41,094 bases of DNA from the NCBI GenBank assembly GCA_019310385.1, contig JAFDEK010000025.1, forward strand, positions 1 to 41,094, given 5' to 3'. Shown here piece after piece: positions 1-9,202 of the stretch. The first letter of the stretch is position 1. Each line of letters opens with the position of its first letter. The position numbers were made by a program, and so were the translations under genes. The notes under the pieces are model-generated. The model made no database searches and was not told the origin of the DNA. It was given only the letters and a program-made list of their open reading frames with translations. The DNA is from Deltaproteobacteria bacterium (GTDB taxonomy: Bacteria > Myxococcota_A > UBA9160 > UBA4427).

Positions 1-1258
1 GGTAATCCTGGAAGAAGCGGTGGTTGTGGAGACAGGTGAGTCCGTCGGTGATGGAGAGCTGCTCGAGGGTCTCGTTCATGCACTTCAGCTCGTCGTTCTT
101 CGCCCGTAGATTCTTGTTGGCGGCCTCGATCTCCCTTGCGTTGGCGGCCAGACGCGTGGTCATCTCCCGGAAGGCGCTGTTCAGCACCCCGACCTCGTCG
201 CGGCGCTCGACCCGGGGAATCACGACGCCGCTTCGGCCTTCGGCGATCCGGCGCACCGCCTGGGAGAGGTCTTCGATGGGCCGCACCATATTGACCGAGA
301 CCCGGAAGGCGATGAGGCTCAGGGCGCCGACGATCGCGAGGTTGATGCCCAGGGTGACGCGCAAGGCCGACTTCGCGGGAGCGAAGGCGGCCTTGTGGGG
401 CTCTTCGACGACGAGGGTCCAGCCGAAGCGTGGATGGCGTGCCGCGCTGCTCACCACCCTCTCTCCATTCGCTTTCGTATGGTCGCTGAAAACGGGCTTC
501 TGGTCCGGCTCCGGCAGGTCGTGCCCGTAGGTCTTGCCCAGGATCTCGCCGCTCGTGGAGGCGAGATAGCGGCCTTCGGGGCCGACGAGGGAGACCCTCT
601 CCGAGCTGGCGAGGCTCTGGCTCGACAGGATCCGGTCGAGCTCGTCGAGTTTCAGCACGGCATGGAGACTCGCCCCCTTGCTTCCTTGGGTGTCGATTCG
701 CACCGAGACGACCTGTAGCCGCCTCTCGCCCGAGCCCCATACGTCACTCACCGTCACCGTGGTCGGGTCGGCGATGCGCTCGCGCATGGATCCGGGAAGC
801 TCGATCTTCTCGCCGATCCACAGGTCGATTTCGCCCTCGGGGCCCATCAGGAAGAGCGCACGGTACTGAGCACGGCCGCGGAGCACATCGTCGAGGTACC
901 GACCGAGCTCCAGGCGGGCCAGCGTGGCCCGCTCGGCCGACGCGCCGGAGTACCGCTTCTCGCTGTTCTCACGCAGGATGGGGCTTCTCGAGACCTCCCC
1001 GATGTCGTGGATGCGCTGCACGTACCAGAGCTCGAGCGTCTGCGAGGCGTGGGAGAGAATCGAGGGGAACTTCTGCTCGATCTTCTCGCGTAGAAAGGCG
1101 TCGATGGACCACAGCGAGATCCCCGTCACGGTGAGGGAGATCACCAGGGTCGCGGCGAGAACGAGGAAGCTGATTCGGGTGGGGAGACTCCTGGACGGTC
1201 GTCTCCACACCGCCAGCTCGCCTTCGAGGTGTCGGGTCTCTTCGGCCCGCGAGGGCAT
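1..1258 (-). CDS. Membrane-bound diguanylate cyclase (sensor-HAMP-GGDEF), 3' part outside the window
   Basis: The reading frame starts at ATG 1258 behind GAGGAG and stays open to the window edge (419 codons), so the C-terminus is missing. A first membrane helix lies at about residues 29-50. It is followed by an extracytoplasmic region of about 240 residues that looks like a dCACHE-type sensor, a second helix near 300-320, a HAMP segment (MVRPIEDLSQAVRRIAEG), a short coiled coil, and the opening of a GGDEF domain (SITDGLTCLHNHRFF). The usual LTGLxNR form of that opening reads LTCLHNH here. The catalytic GGDEF motif itself is not in the window, so cyclase activity is inferred. The gene is divergent from cofG. 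It would make c-di-GMP in response to a periplasmic ligand, which is unknown. Confidence 0.85.
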   Translation of the reverse strand, partial: MPSRAEETRHLEGELAVWRRPSRSLPTRISFLVLAATLVISLTVTGISLWSIDAFLREKIEQKFPSILSHASQTLELWYVQRIHDIGEVSRSPILRENSEKRYSGASAERATLARLELGRYLDDVLRGRAQYRALFLMGPEGEIDLWIGEKIELPGSMRERIADPTTVTVSDVWGSGERRLQVVSVRIDTQGSKGASLHAVLKLDELDRILSSQSLASSERVSLVGPEGRYLASTSGEILGKTYGHDLPEPDQKPVFSDHTKANGERVVSSAARHPRFGWTLVVEEPHKAAFAPAKSALRVTLGINLAIVGALSLIAFRVSVNMVRPIEDLSQAVRRIAEGRSGVVIPRVERRDEVGVLNSAFREMTTRLAANAREIEAANKNLRAKNDELKCMNETLEQLSITDGLTCLHNHRFFQDY

Positions 1259-1431
1259 CGGTCGAATCTCTCCTCAACCCGCTCGTTTCGGCCGAATATC
1301 GCGTGTGCTTGATGCGTCGCCGCCGGGTTCGCCTTTTGGGCACCCCGGAGGGACCCTCTTCTCGCGCTGGTCGGAATGAGGGTGATATAGTCCCGTTTCG
1401 CTGTCGCCGGATGCGGCTCCGAAGGATTGAC

Positions 1432-2661
1432 GTGAGCGCTTCCTCATCCCTCCCCCCCCTGTCGCTGGTTGAGGCCGAGGCCCTGGTGGCCGAAGGCGTC
1501 GCCGCGGGCAGACTCGAACGGGGCGCCGCCGAAAGCCTCGCCTCCAGCATGGAGCGCCCGGCGATTCGCGAGGCGATCATGGCGGGCGCCCACGAGAGCA
1601 AGCTCCGCCACAAGGGCGAGCGGGTAAGCGTCTCGCGCAACGTCTTCATTCCCCTCACCAACCTGTGCCGGGACCGCTGCACCTACTGCGGCTTCGCGAA
1701 GCAGCCCGACTCGCCGGAGGCGAAGACCTACACCCTCGACGAGGTCGATGCGGTCGTGCGCGACGGTGTGAGGGTGGGCTGCATCGAGGCGCTCATGTGC
1801 CTGGGCGACAAGCCCGAGGTCGCCTATCGCAGTCATCGCGAGTGGCTCGCCGCCCAGGGCTACGCGAGCACCGTCGATCACCTCGTCGAGGCCTGTCGCG
1901 TGGCCTTCGAGGGCGGGATGCTCCCGCACACCAACGCGGGCCTCTTGAGCGGCGAGGACATGGAACGCCTACGGCCGTGGAACGCCTCCATGGGGCTCAT
2001 GCTGGAGAATACGAGTCAGCGCTTGCGCGAACGCGGCAGGGCGCACTTTCACGCGCCCGACAAAGATCCCGAGAAGCGCCTGCGCATGCACGCCGAGGCG
2101 GGCGAGCTGCGCATCCCCTTCACCTCGGGGATCCTGCTCGGCATCGGAGAGACGGGGCCGGAGCGCCTCGACACCCTGCTCGCCATTCGCGACCTGCAGG
2201 ATCGCTACGGGCACATTCAAGAAGTCATCGTCCAGCCCTTCCACGCCAAGCCCGAAACCCCCATGGGCGGCGTGGCGTCCCTGGCGGATCACGAGGTGGT
2301 GGCGTGGGTCGCCCTCGCCCGCCTGGTTCTCGGGGGTGAGATGAACCTGCAGGCGCCCCCCAACCTTGCCCCCGAGATTCTCGAGTCCCTGCTGCGCGCG
2401 GGGCTGAACGACTGGGGCGGGGTGTCGCCCCTTACCCTGGACTTCATCAATCCCGAAGCGCCCTGGCCCGAGCTGCAGGAGCTGCACGAGTGCACCGCGC
2501 TCTCGGGACAGCGGCTGGTGGAACGGCTACCCATCTATCCCGAATGGCTCGAACGACCCGAATTCTTCGATCCCCAGGTGTGGGATTCACTTCCGCGATT
2601 CGCCAACGACGAGGGCTTGTCGCGGAACTCCAAACTCCAGTCCGGCGAGGAGGCGGCCTGA
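1432..2661 (+). CDS. cofG: F0 synthase subunit CofG (7,8-didemethyl-8-hydroxy-5-deazariboflavin synthase)
   Basis: A radical SAM enzyme that performs the second half of deazaflavin (F0) formation, closing the ring of the CofH product, in coenzyme F420 synthesis. The radical-SAM cluster motif CRDRCTYC (CxxxCxxC) is at residues 79-86, preceded by NVFIPLTNL. The core matches CofG, including GILLGIGET and QEVIVQPFHAKPETPM. I start it at GTG 1432 (409 aa) because GAAGGA sits 5 nt upstream. An in-frame ATG at 1411 and upstream codons to 1303 are also open but lack a ribosome site. Its stop is one base before cofH. Actinobacteria fuse the two halves as FbiC; here they are separate. Confidence 0.95.
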   Translation: MSASSSLPPLSLVEAEALVAEGVAAGRLERGAAESLASSMERPAIREAIMAGAHESKLRHKGERVSVSRNVFIPLTNLCRDRCTYCGFAKQPDSPEAKTYTLDEVDAVVRDGVRVGCIEALMCLGDKPEVAYRSHREWLAAQGYASTVDHLVEACRVAFEGGMLPHTNAGLLSGEDMERLRPWNASMGLMLENTSQRLRERGRAHFHAPDKDPEKRLRMHAEAGELRIPFTSGILLGIGETGPERLDTLLAIRDLQDRYGHIQEVIVQPFHAKPETPMGGVASLADHEVVAWVALARLVLGGEMNLQAPPNLAPEILESLLRAGLNDWGGVSPLTLDFINPEAPWPELQELHECTALSGQRLVERLPIYPEWLERPEFFDPQVWDSLPRFANDEGLSRNSKLQSGEEAA

Positions 2662-2662
2662 T

Positions 2663-3925
2663 ATGCTCGAACGACTCTTTCAAGACGTAAACCCCGGGGT
2701 CGCCCGTATCCTCGATGCCGCACTCGACGGCAAGGAGCTCAGTACCGCGGATGCGGCAACCCTGCTCCGGGTCCGGGGTGCGGACCTCCAGGCCCTGCAG
2801 CGGGCCGCCGACCTGGCGCGCAAGGAGGATGTCGGTGACGACATCTCCTTCGTGGTGTGCCGCAACATCAACTTCACCAACATCTGCTACGTGGGTTGCT
2901 CCTTCTGCGGCTTTGCGCGGCACAAGAACGACGCGGCCGCCGATGCCTACGACCGCAGCATGGAGGAGATCCTCGAGAAGTGTGGCGACGCCGTTGCGCG
3001 GGGCGCCAGCGAGGTGTGCATCCAGGGAGGGATTCACCCCAACAAGGATCACACCCACTACCATGAGATCCTGACAACCATCCACTCTGCCTTTCCCCAG
3101 CTTCACATCCATGCCTACTCGCCCGAGGAAGTCGACTTCGCCCATCGCAAGAGCGGCATGGAGCTCGACGACTACTTCCGCTGGATGATGGAGGCCGGGC
3201 TGGGCAGCATGCCGGGGACGGCGGCGGAGATCCTCGACGACGAGGTGCGGGAAATCCTCTCGCCGCGCAAGCTCACCGTGGCGCGCTGGGAGGAGATCGT
3301 CCGGACCGCGCACTCGGTGGGGCTGCCCTCGACCTCGACTCTCATGTACGGCCACATCGAGACGCCCGAGCACATCGCCAACCACATCGCGCTGCTGCGA
3401 GACATCCAGAAGGACACGGGCGGCATCACGGAGTTCGTTCCACTGGGCTTCATTCACGAGAAGAACATGCTCTACAACGTGCTGGGCTCGCGCCCGGGCG
3501 CCAGCATGAGCGAAGACCTGCGCTTGATCGCGGTGTCGCGGCTCATGCTCCGCCCCTGGATCACCAACATCCAGGTGTCGTGGGTGAAGATGGGCGCGAA
3601 GCTCGCCCAGGTGGCGATGAACTCGGGCGCCAACGACTTCGGCGGGAGCCTGATGGAGGAGTCCATCAGCCGGGAGTCGGGCGCCGATCACGGTGAGAAC
3701 ATGCCCGCCGAGGAATTTCGCCGCCTGATCCGCGAGCTGGGCCGGGTGCCCGTGGAGCGCAATACCACCTACGGCGTGCTGGCCCGCTTCGAGGATCCCG
3801 CCCTTGATCCCGCTTCGCTGGAGCCCGAGCGCCGCATCGAGCTCGCCGGCCCCGCGCGCCAACGCGACCGGGATCCCATGGGCCGCGACGCGCCGGCCAG
3901 CGCGCCCGTGCTCGCCGCCGGCTGA
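2663..3925 (+). CDS. cofH: F0 synthase subunit CofH (5-amino-6-ribitylaminouracil-tyrosine hydroxyphenyl transferase)
   Basis: A radical SAM enzyme that joins the tyrosine-derived hydroxybenzyl group to 5-amino-6-ribitylaminouracil, the first F0-forming step. The CxxxCxxC motif is CYVGCSFC at residues 75-82, followed by GFARHKND. Further family blocks are GGIHPN, HAYSPEE, PGTAAEIL and SWVKMG near the expected places, and the length (420 aa) is normal. The start codon is separated from the cofG stop by one base, so the two are translationally coupled. The extreme C-terminus (after about residue 385) is rich in Arg and Ala and poorly conserved. No cofC, cofD or cofE is in the window, so later F420 steps must be encoded elsewhere. 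Confidence 0.95.
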   Translation: MLERLFQDVNPGVARILDAALDGKELSTADAATLLRVRGADLQALQRAADLARKEDVGDDISFVVCRNINFTNICYVGCSFCGFARHKNDAAADAYDRSMEEILEKCGDAVARGASEVCIQGGIHPNKDHTHYHEILTTIHSAFPQLHIHAYSPEEVDFAHRKSGMELDDYFRWMMEAGLGSMPGTAAEILDDEVREILSPRKLTVARWEEIVRTAHSVGLPSTSTLMYGHIETPEHIANHIALLRDIQKDTGGITEFVPLGFIHEKNMLYNVLGSRPGASMSEDLRLIAVSRLMLRPWITNIQVSWVKMGAKLAQVAMNSGANDFGGSLMEESISRESGADHGENMPAEEFRRLIRELGRVPVERNTTYGVLARFEDPALDPASLEPERRIELAGPARQRDRDPMGRDAPASAPVLAAG

Positions 3926-3947
3926 TCGCCGCGGAGTGACAGGCCGT

Positions 3948-4134
3948 GCCGACATGAGCCGACAAAACCCCGCTAAGTGACCGAATATTCTCGGCGAATG
4001 CGCTGACAAAAGCCGACGAACCGGGTCGCTATCCCGACAGTGCCTGACACTCGCGTCCCCGCGCCGACAAGAACCCGACAAGATGCCGACAAAGAGCCAA
4101 CACAGTGCCGACAGAACGCCGACACAGCCGGACA
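3948..4134. repeat. Helically phased GCCGACA heptamer array between cofH and dnaA
   Basis: About 13 copies of GCCGACA, or variants such as GCTGACA, CCCGACA and GCCAACA, lie on the + strand. Seven consecutive copies end at 4069, 4080, 4091, 4102, 4113, 4124 and 4134, a strict 10-11 bp step, so all face the same side of the helix. Earlier copies form pairs 10 bp apart (3948/3958, 4002/4012, 4033/4043). The bases between the heptamers vary, which favours a selected binding motif over a simple recent duplication. No gene is visible here. The layout is iteron-like; any role in replication is inference from position. Confidence 0.8.
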
Positions 4135-4155
4135 AAACGCCGGTCCTCGTCGCGG

Positions 4156-4223
4156 CTCAGTCGGAGTTGGGGCTCAGTCGGAGTTGGGGCTCAGTCGGAG
4201 TTGGGGTTCAGTCGGGGTTGGGG
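4156..4223. repeat. 17-bp tandem repeat x4 overlapping the dnaA stop codon
   Basis: Four head-to-tail copies of CTCAGTCGGAGTTGGGG occupy 4156-4172, 4173-4189, 4190-4206 and 4207-4223. The last has two changes and contains the end of dnaA. Read on the minus strand, each unit carries ...CCGACTGA, so the stop codon of dnaA is iterated at 17-base steps and falls in all three frames. Confidence 0.95.
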
Positions 4224-5914
4224 CTCGAAGCCGTGTAGCCGAGCTCGTCCAGGCGCTCGACCAGAGCCTCGACCTGGTAGCGGAGGGGCGCCTTCTCGAG
4301 CACCTCGCGCTCGATCCGGCGTACCGCGTTCTTCACGGCCGGGTGGTTCTTGCCCAGGGCCCGCCCGATCTCGGCAAGGGAGGCGTCCGTGTAGCGGTGG
4401 CACAGGTACATGGCGAGCTGACGGGGGACCAGGATGTCTCGACGGCGCGAGCGTGTGGACATGACGGCCGGAGTGGTCTTGAAGAAGCCCGCTACGACCT
4501 TGATGATCGTCCCGGGATCGGGGCGCGCTGCCGCTGAGCCGTGGCCGGGGATCTTCTTGCTCAGGGCCTCGCGGGTGAGGTCGTCGTCGATGGGCTTCTT
4601 GAGCAGCGAAGCCGTCGTGACCAGCTGGATCAGGGCGCTCTCCAGCTCACGTACGTTGCCGCGAAGCGACTCCACGAGGAGATCGAGGCAGTTCTCGGGC
4701 AGGCGGACGCCCCCGTGAGCGGCTTTGGCGCGCAGGATGTTGCGTCGCACCGCAGCATCCGGGGCCTCGAGCTCGGCGACGAAGCCGCCCGCGATCTGCC
4801 CCTGCACCCTCGGGTCGAGGTGCTCGAGGTTCTGCGGCAGCTGCTCTCCCGTGAGGAGTACCCGCCCACCCGCGTCGAGGATGTGTTGCACGGTATGGAA
4901 GAACTCGAGCTGTGTGGACTTCTTGCCCTGCAGGAATTGGACGTCCTCGAGGACGAGCACGTTGCAGTCGCGGCGGTAGCGCTGCTTGAAGCGGGCCATC
5001 TGTCCCGTCCGGACCGCGGCGAGGAATTCGTTCGTGAAGGCCTCAGCGGTGGTGTAGCGGGAGCGTTCGTTCCCCATGCGCCGGGCCTCGAGGACCACTG
5101 CCCGGGAGAGGTGGGTCTTGCCGAGCCCGGGAGGCGAGGCGAGGTAGAGCTGATGGAGCCCCAGCTGCTGCTCACGCGCGATGGCGAGCGATGCCTCGCG
5201 CGCCAGGGCGTTGCAGGGTCCGACCACGAAGCTCTCGAAGCTGAGAGGGAAGCTCCGCTGCCGCGTTGGCGAGGATACGCTTTGCGCGCCCGGGGCAGGA
5301 GCCCCCGGCCGCGTTGGCGAGGATACGCTCTGCGCGCGCGGGGTAGCGCGGGTGAAGGGTCGATCGGTTCCGCCCGCGGGCTTGGGGGAGGCGAAGGACT
5401 GTGCCGCCTGCTCGTTCTTGCGGGCAGTGCTCGCGGGCCTGTGGGGTCCGCTCGCCATCGCGTCGAGCGCCGAGTCGATCGTGGAGCCGATCGCCGAGGT
5501 GTCGTTGCGCCTGGCGCCCCGCGTGGCCGCGCCGCCGCGAGAGCCCGTCGGGGCGGCACGCGATCCGGCCCGCGACCCTTCGCGATTGGTCTTCTCGTGA
5601 GGCTGCGATGGGGAGGCGGACCTTTCTCCGGCAACGGTCGCCGGATCCGTCTCGCTCGCTGCTTCGCCTGACGGCGCCAGCTCGGCGGAGACCGGGACCT
5701 TGCGGCCCAGCTCCTCCTCGACGCATTCGCAGATCAGCGCGAGAAAGTGGTCACGAATGCGATCGCGATGGAAAGGCGTCGGGCACAGGAGATCCACACC
5801 GTCCTGGTCTCCGTTTGCGACGAGCTTCTCCAGCCACGTCGCGTACGAAAACGCGGGTACTCGGTCTCGCAGGCGGCGCATAACGCCATTCCAGACCTCG
5901 GGGGGTAAGGTCAT
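4208..5914 (-). CDS. dnaA: Divergent chromosomal replication initiator DnaA
   Basis: 568 aa, with all four DnaA domains. Domain I is residues 1-70 (WNGVMRRLRDRVP...). A low-complexity linker covers about 75-220. The AAA+ core spans 221-440, with Walker A SPPGLGKTH (260-268), a Walker B-like VLVLEDVQF (E323-D324) and sensor-II GNVRELESAL. Domain IV (465-568) has VPRQLAMYL and the DnaA signature GKNHPAVKNA (521-530). Several key positions are odd. The residue aligning gap-free with the E. coli arginine finger R285 is Q373. Walker A begins with Ser rather than Gly. The box-reading GRDHTT reads GKNHPA (D433 to N, T435 to P). No dnaN, recF or gyrB flanks it. No good ribosome site precedes ATG 5914. 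It is either a main DnaA of a divergent clade or a specialised paralogue. Confidence 0.88.
   Translation of the reverse strand: MTLPPEVWNGVMRRLRDRVPAFSYATWLEKLVANGDQDGVDLLCPTPFHRDRIRDHFLALICECVEEELGRKVPVSAELAPSGEAASETDPATVAGERSASPSQPHEKTNREGSRAGSRAAPTGSRGGAATRGARRNDTSAIGSTIDSALDAMASGPHRPASTARKNEQAAQSFASPKPAGGTDRPFTRATPRAQSVSSPTRPGAPAPGAQSVSSPTRQRSFPLSFESFVVGPCNALAREASLAIAREQQLGLHQLYLASPPGLGKTHLSRAVVLEARRMGNERSRYTTAEAFTNEFLAAVRTGQMARFKQRYRRDCNVLVLEDVQFLQGKKSTQLEFFHTVQHILDAGGRVLLTGEQLPQNLEHLDPRVQGQIAGGFVAELEAPDAAVRRNILRAKAAHGGVRLPENCLDLLVESLRGNVRELESALIQLVTTASLLKKPIDDDLTREALSKKIPGHGSAAARPDPGTIIKVVAGFFKTTPAVMSTRSRRRDILVPRQLAMYLCHRYTDASLAEIGRALGKNHPAVKNAVRRIEREVLEKAPLRYQVEALVERLDELGYTASSPNPD
5261..5337. 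repeat. Duplicated 29-bp segment inside the dnaA linker
   Basis: Segments 5261-5289 and 5309-5337 are 29-bp direct repeats with a single mismatch, spaced 48 bp. On the dnaA strand they encode two copies of AQSVSSPTR within the disordered linker (about residues 194-218). The period is a multiple of three, so the frame is kept. Confidence 0.85.
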
Positions 5915-6014
5915 GAATCTCGTCTATTCAGTGGGTCAGATTTGTGGAATTTCGACCGCTACCGGGGAGTTTCCGTGTGTACGCGCCCCGAAGGCGATTG
6001 CGACCGGGACCTAG

Positions 6015-6023
6015 TTAACCACA
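6015..6023 (+). promoter_or_regulatory. Single DnaA-box-like nonamer
   Basis: TTAACCACA matches the E. coli DnaA box TTATCCACA at 8 of 9 positions and lies about 100 bp upstream of the dnaA start codon. One isolated match can occur by chance, and this DnaA may have altered specificity. Confidence 0.3.
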
Positions 6024-6277
6024 GGGTGCACCGAATCCGCAAAGTCGGTACCGGTCGATCGAGGGCACAGACGTACACGCGCGAGAATGACGCCAAGAGG
6101 CCCGTTTGGGCGGCTTAGAACCGTCGTTTGCATTTCGGATCGCGCAGGAATTCCGGGTAGTTCCCGCGCACTTCGAAGACGGATTCACGCGCCGCGAAGG
6201 AGTGTATCGGGGTCGCTTTTTGTAACCAGAAATCTCGCGAATTCTACGAAATACTACTTTGTTCTCGATATTTCTCG

Positions 6278-6295
6278 ATATTGCGAAGGCAATAT
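6278..6295. repeat. Perfect 7-bp inverted repeat with GAAG loop
   Basis: ATATTGC-GAAG-GCAATAT, in the AT-rich part of the region upstream of dnaA. No T run follows on either strand, so it does not look like a terminator. Confidence 0.7.
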
Positions 6296-6340
6296 TCCTG
6301 CTCGCCCGAAGCCGGGAGAGAAGCCCGGGAGGGAAGTCCC

Positions 6341-6370
6341 GCATGACTCCCCAGAAGTGGGGAGTCATGC
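6341..6370. repeat. Perfect 13-bp inverted repeat with GAAG loop
   Basis: The arms GCATGACTCCCCA and TGGGGAGTCATGC pair perfectly around GAAG. The loop equals that of the hairpin 45 bp away. Neither strand has a T tract after the stem, so a structural or protein-binding role is more likely than intrinsic termination. Confidence 0.85.
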
Positions 6371-6548
6371 CACACAGGTACAGGTATAGGTGTGCCGCCG
6401 GAGGCCCAGCCTGGCCTCACGCGCAACGCGGCCCGGCGTGCGAAGGGCGCGCGGGCTTCGATTCGATGAAATAGAAGTGCGGGGGATCCGGCGAGCGGCG
6501 CGGGCGGCGACCGTTCGCGACTCGAAGACGGCCAATTCGGCGCGAGTG

Positions 6549-6755
6549 TCAGCTCGGGCTGACCTCGTCGTACTCCTCGAGTGTGTTCGGTCCGTCGACC
6601 ACCTTGGAGAGGATGTTGTCGCAGGCGATCGACTTGTCGAGGAGCTCGCGAATCACTCCCTCGACGGTAAGCTCGTCGTATTCCTCAAAGGCGTCTTCGA
6701 GGCCGACTTCGGAGATGGTGAACTCGACGTCCAGCTTGATCTTCACTTCTCCCAT
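6549..6755 (-). CDS. Small acidic protein of unknown function (68 aa)
   Basis: The frame is open further upstream to 7019, but the real start is ATG 6755. A near-ideal AAGGAGG ends 6 bases before it, and the upstream translation is basic and low-complexity. The 68-aa product begins MGEVKIKLDVEF, is strongly acidic (EDAFEEYDE, LEEYDEVSP), has one Cys (residue 45), and has no signal peptide or membrane segment. I do not recognise the family. A beta-strand followed by one or two helices is plausible. It is transcribed toward dnaA with about 630 bp between. Confidence 0.7.
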   Translation of the reverse strand: MGEVKIKLDVEFTISEVGLEDAFEEYDELTVEGVIRELLDKSIACDNILSKVVDGPNTLEEYDEVSPS

Positions 6756-7400
6756 CGATTGCCTCCTTCCGCGCGTTCCGCGTTCACTTCGCTTCCCTTC
6801 ACAGGCCCTACAGCTTCGGTCGCTCGACTCGGTCGATCCCGTCCGTTGCGACCCGGCGCCCCGCGCCCGATCGATTCGAACCCATCTCCCCGAGCCCTCG
6901 ACGAAGACCCTTGCGACTCGGCCCCTTACGCAACTGCCCGACCTGCCGCGGCTCCGATTCCAGAGCCTTGGCTCAAGGCATCTCGATCTTGCCGCGACCA
7001 GCTGGGGGGCTCGAGTCACTTGATGCGGGATTACCCGTAAGTGCCCGAAAATGAAACACTTTTTTGTTTTCGCGCGCTAAGCATACACCACGGCTCCGCT
7101 CAAGGCTATGGATTTCCTCACCAATTTCGGGACTTTCCGTCGACTTGGTGGATCGCGGCTCGAAGTGGGGATATGGACCCGCTTCGGATCGGTGCAGCTA
7201 GTGGGAAGCGAAGGTGCAAAAAGTCCTCAAGCCTTCGACCGCTGCTGTCGAAACGACAGTCAAAGAGATCGAAGCCGATCCGGGGGGGGAGGCTTCGACG
7301 ACGCGCTCCGGGGCTCATATGGGTCTCGGGGCGCTTTGTTTTGGTGATCCAGTTGGTGATCGAGTTGGTGATCCAGGGCCTCGGGGACATCGCAAGGTTC
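6756..7400. other. Gene-free region between thiC and the small acidic gene
   Basis: 645 bp with no supported gene. The 7050-7150 part is lower in GC than its surroundings and contains a T-rich run (7060-7070) after a weak AAGTG/CACTT stem. Next to thiC lies a 12-bp tandem repeat (7341-7376). The sequence near 6870 resembling a tRNA T-loop has no matching stem. I see no other structure. Confidence 0.6.
7341..7376. repeat. 12-bp tandem repeat x3 downstream of thiC
   Basis: TTGGTGATCCAG is repeated three times (7341, 7353, 7365; one mismatch in the middle copy), 25-60 bp beyond the thiC stop codon. Unlike several other arrays in the window, this one does not include the stop codon. Confidence 0.9.
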
Positions 7401-9191
<1,791 letters not shown>

Positions 9192-9202
9192 GTTCTGTGC
9201 TC

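Larger units (their letters stand above)
5915..6548. other. Structured intergenic region upstream of dnaA; possible origin or regulatory region
   Basis: A 634-bp gap with no convincing gene. An open frame at 6015-6368 (-) has no ribosome site and a basic, low-complexity translation. The region contains a DnaA-box-like TTAACCACA at 6015, a comparatively AT-rich stretch at 6235-6300 with the direct repeat TTCTCGATAT (6262, 6272), two perfect GAAG-loop hairpins (6278-6295 and 6341-6370), and shorter GC hairpins between them (CCGGG/CCCGG near 6313-6329, GGGA/TCCC near 6330-6339). Its position next to dnaA makes an origin conceivable. Only one box-like 9-mer is visible, so this is weakly supported. 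Confidence 0.45.

Noticed and set aside
2447..4135. Long antisense frames opposite cofG/cofH and similar long frames opposite dnaA, rnd and proS
   Set aside because: They mirror the codon-position GC bias of clearly recognised genes on the other strand and have no family-like sequence.
6015..6368. Open frame of 117 codons on the minus strand upstream of dnaA
   Set aside because: No ribosome site, basic low-complexity translation, and it spans the hairpins and the AT-rich stretch. More likely non-coding.
6341..6370. 13-bp hairpin as a rho-independent terminator
   Set aside because: No T tract follows the stem on either strand.
6865..6895. GGTTCGAATC on the minus strand, resembling a tRNA T-loop
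   Set aside because: The flanking bases do not form a T stem and no acceptor, D or anticodon arm is found nearby.
7039..7070. AAGTG/CACTT stem followed by a T-rich run, terminator-like on the plus strand
   Set aside because: Only 5 bp with a 13-nt AT-rich loop, and no plus-strand gene lies upstream to terminate.
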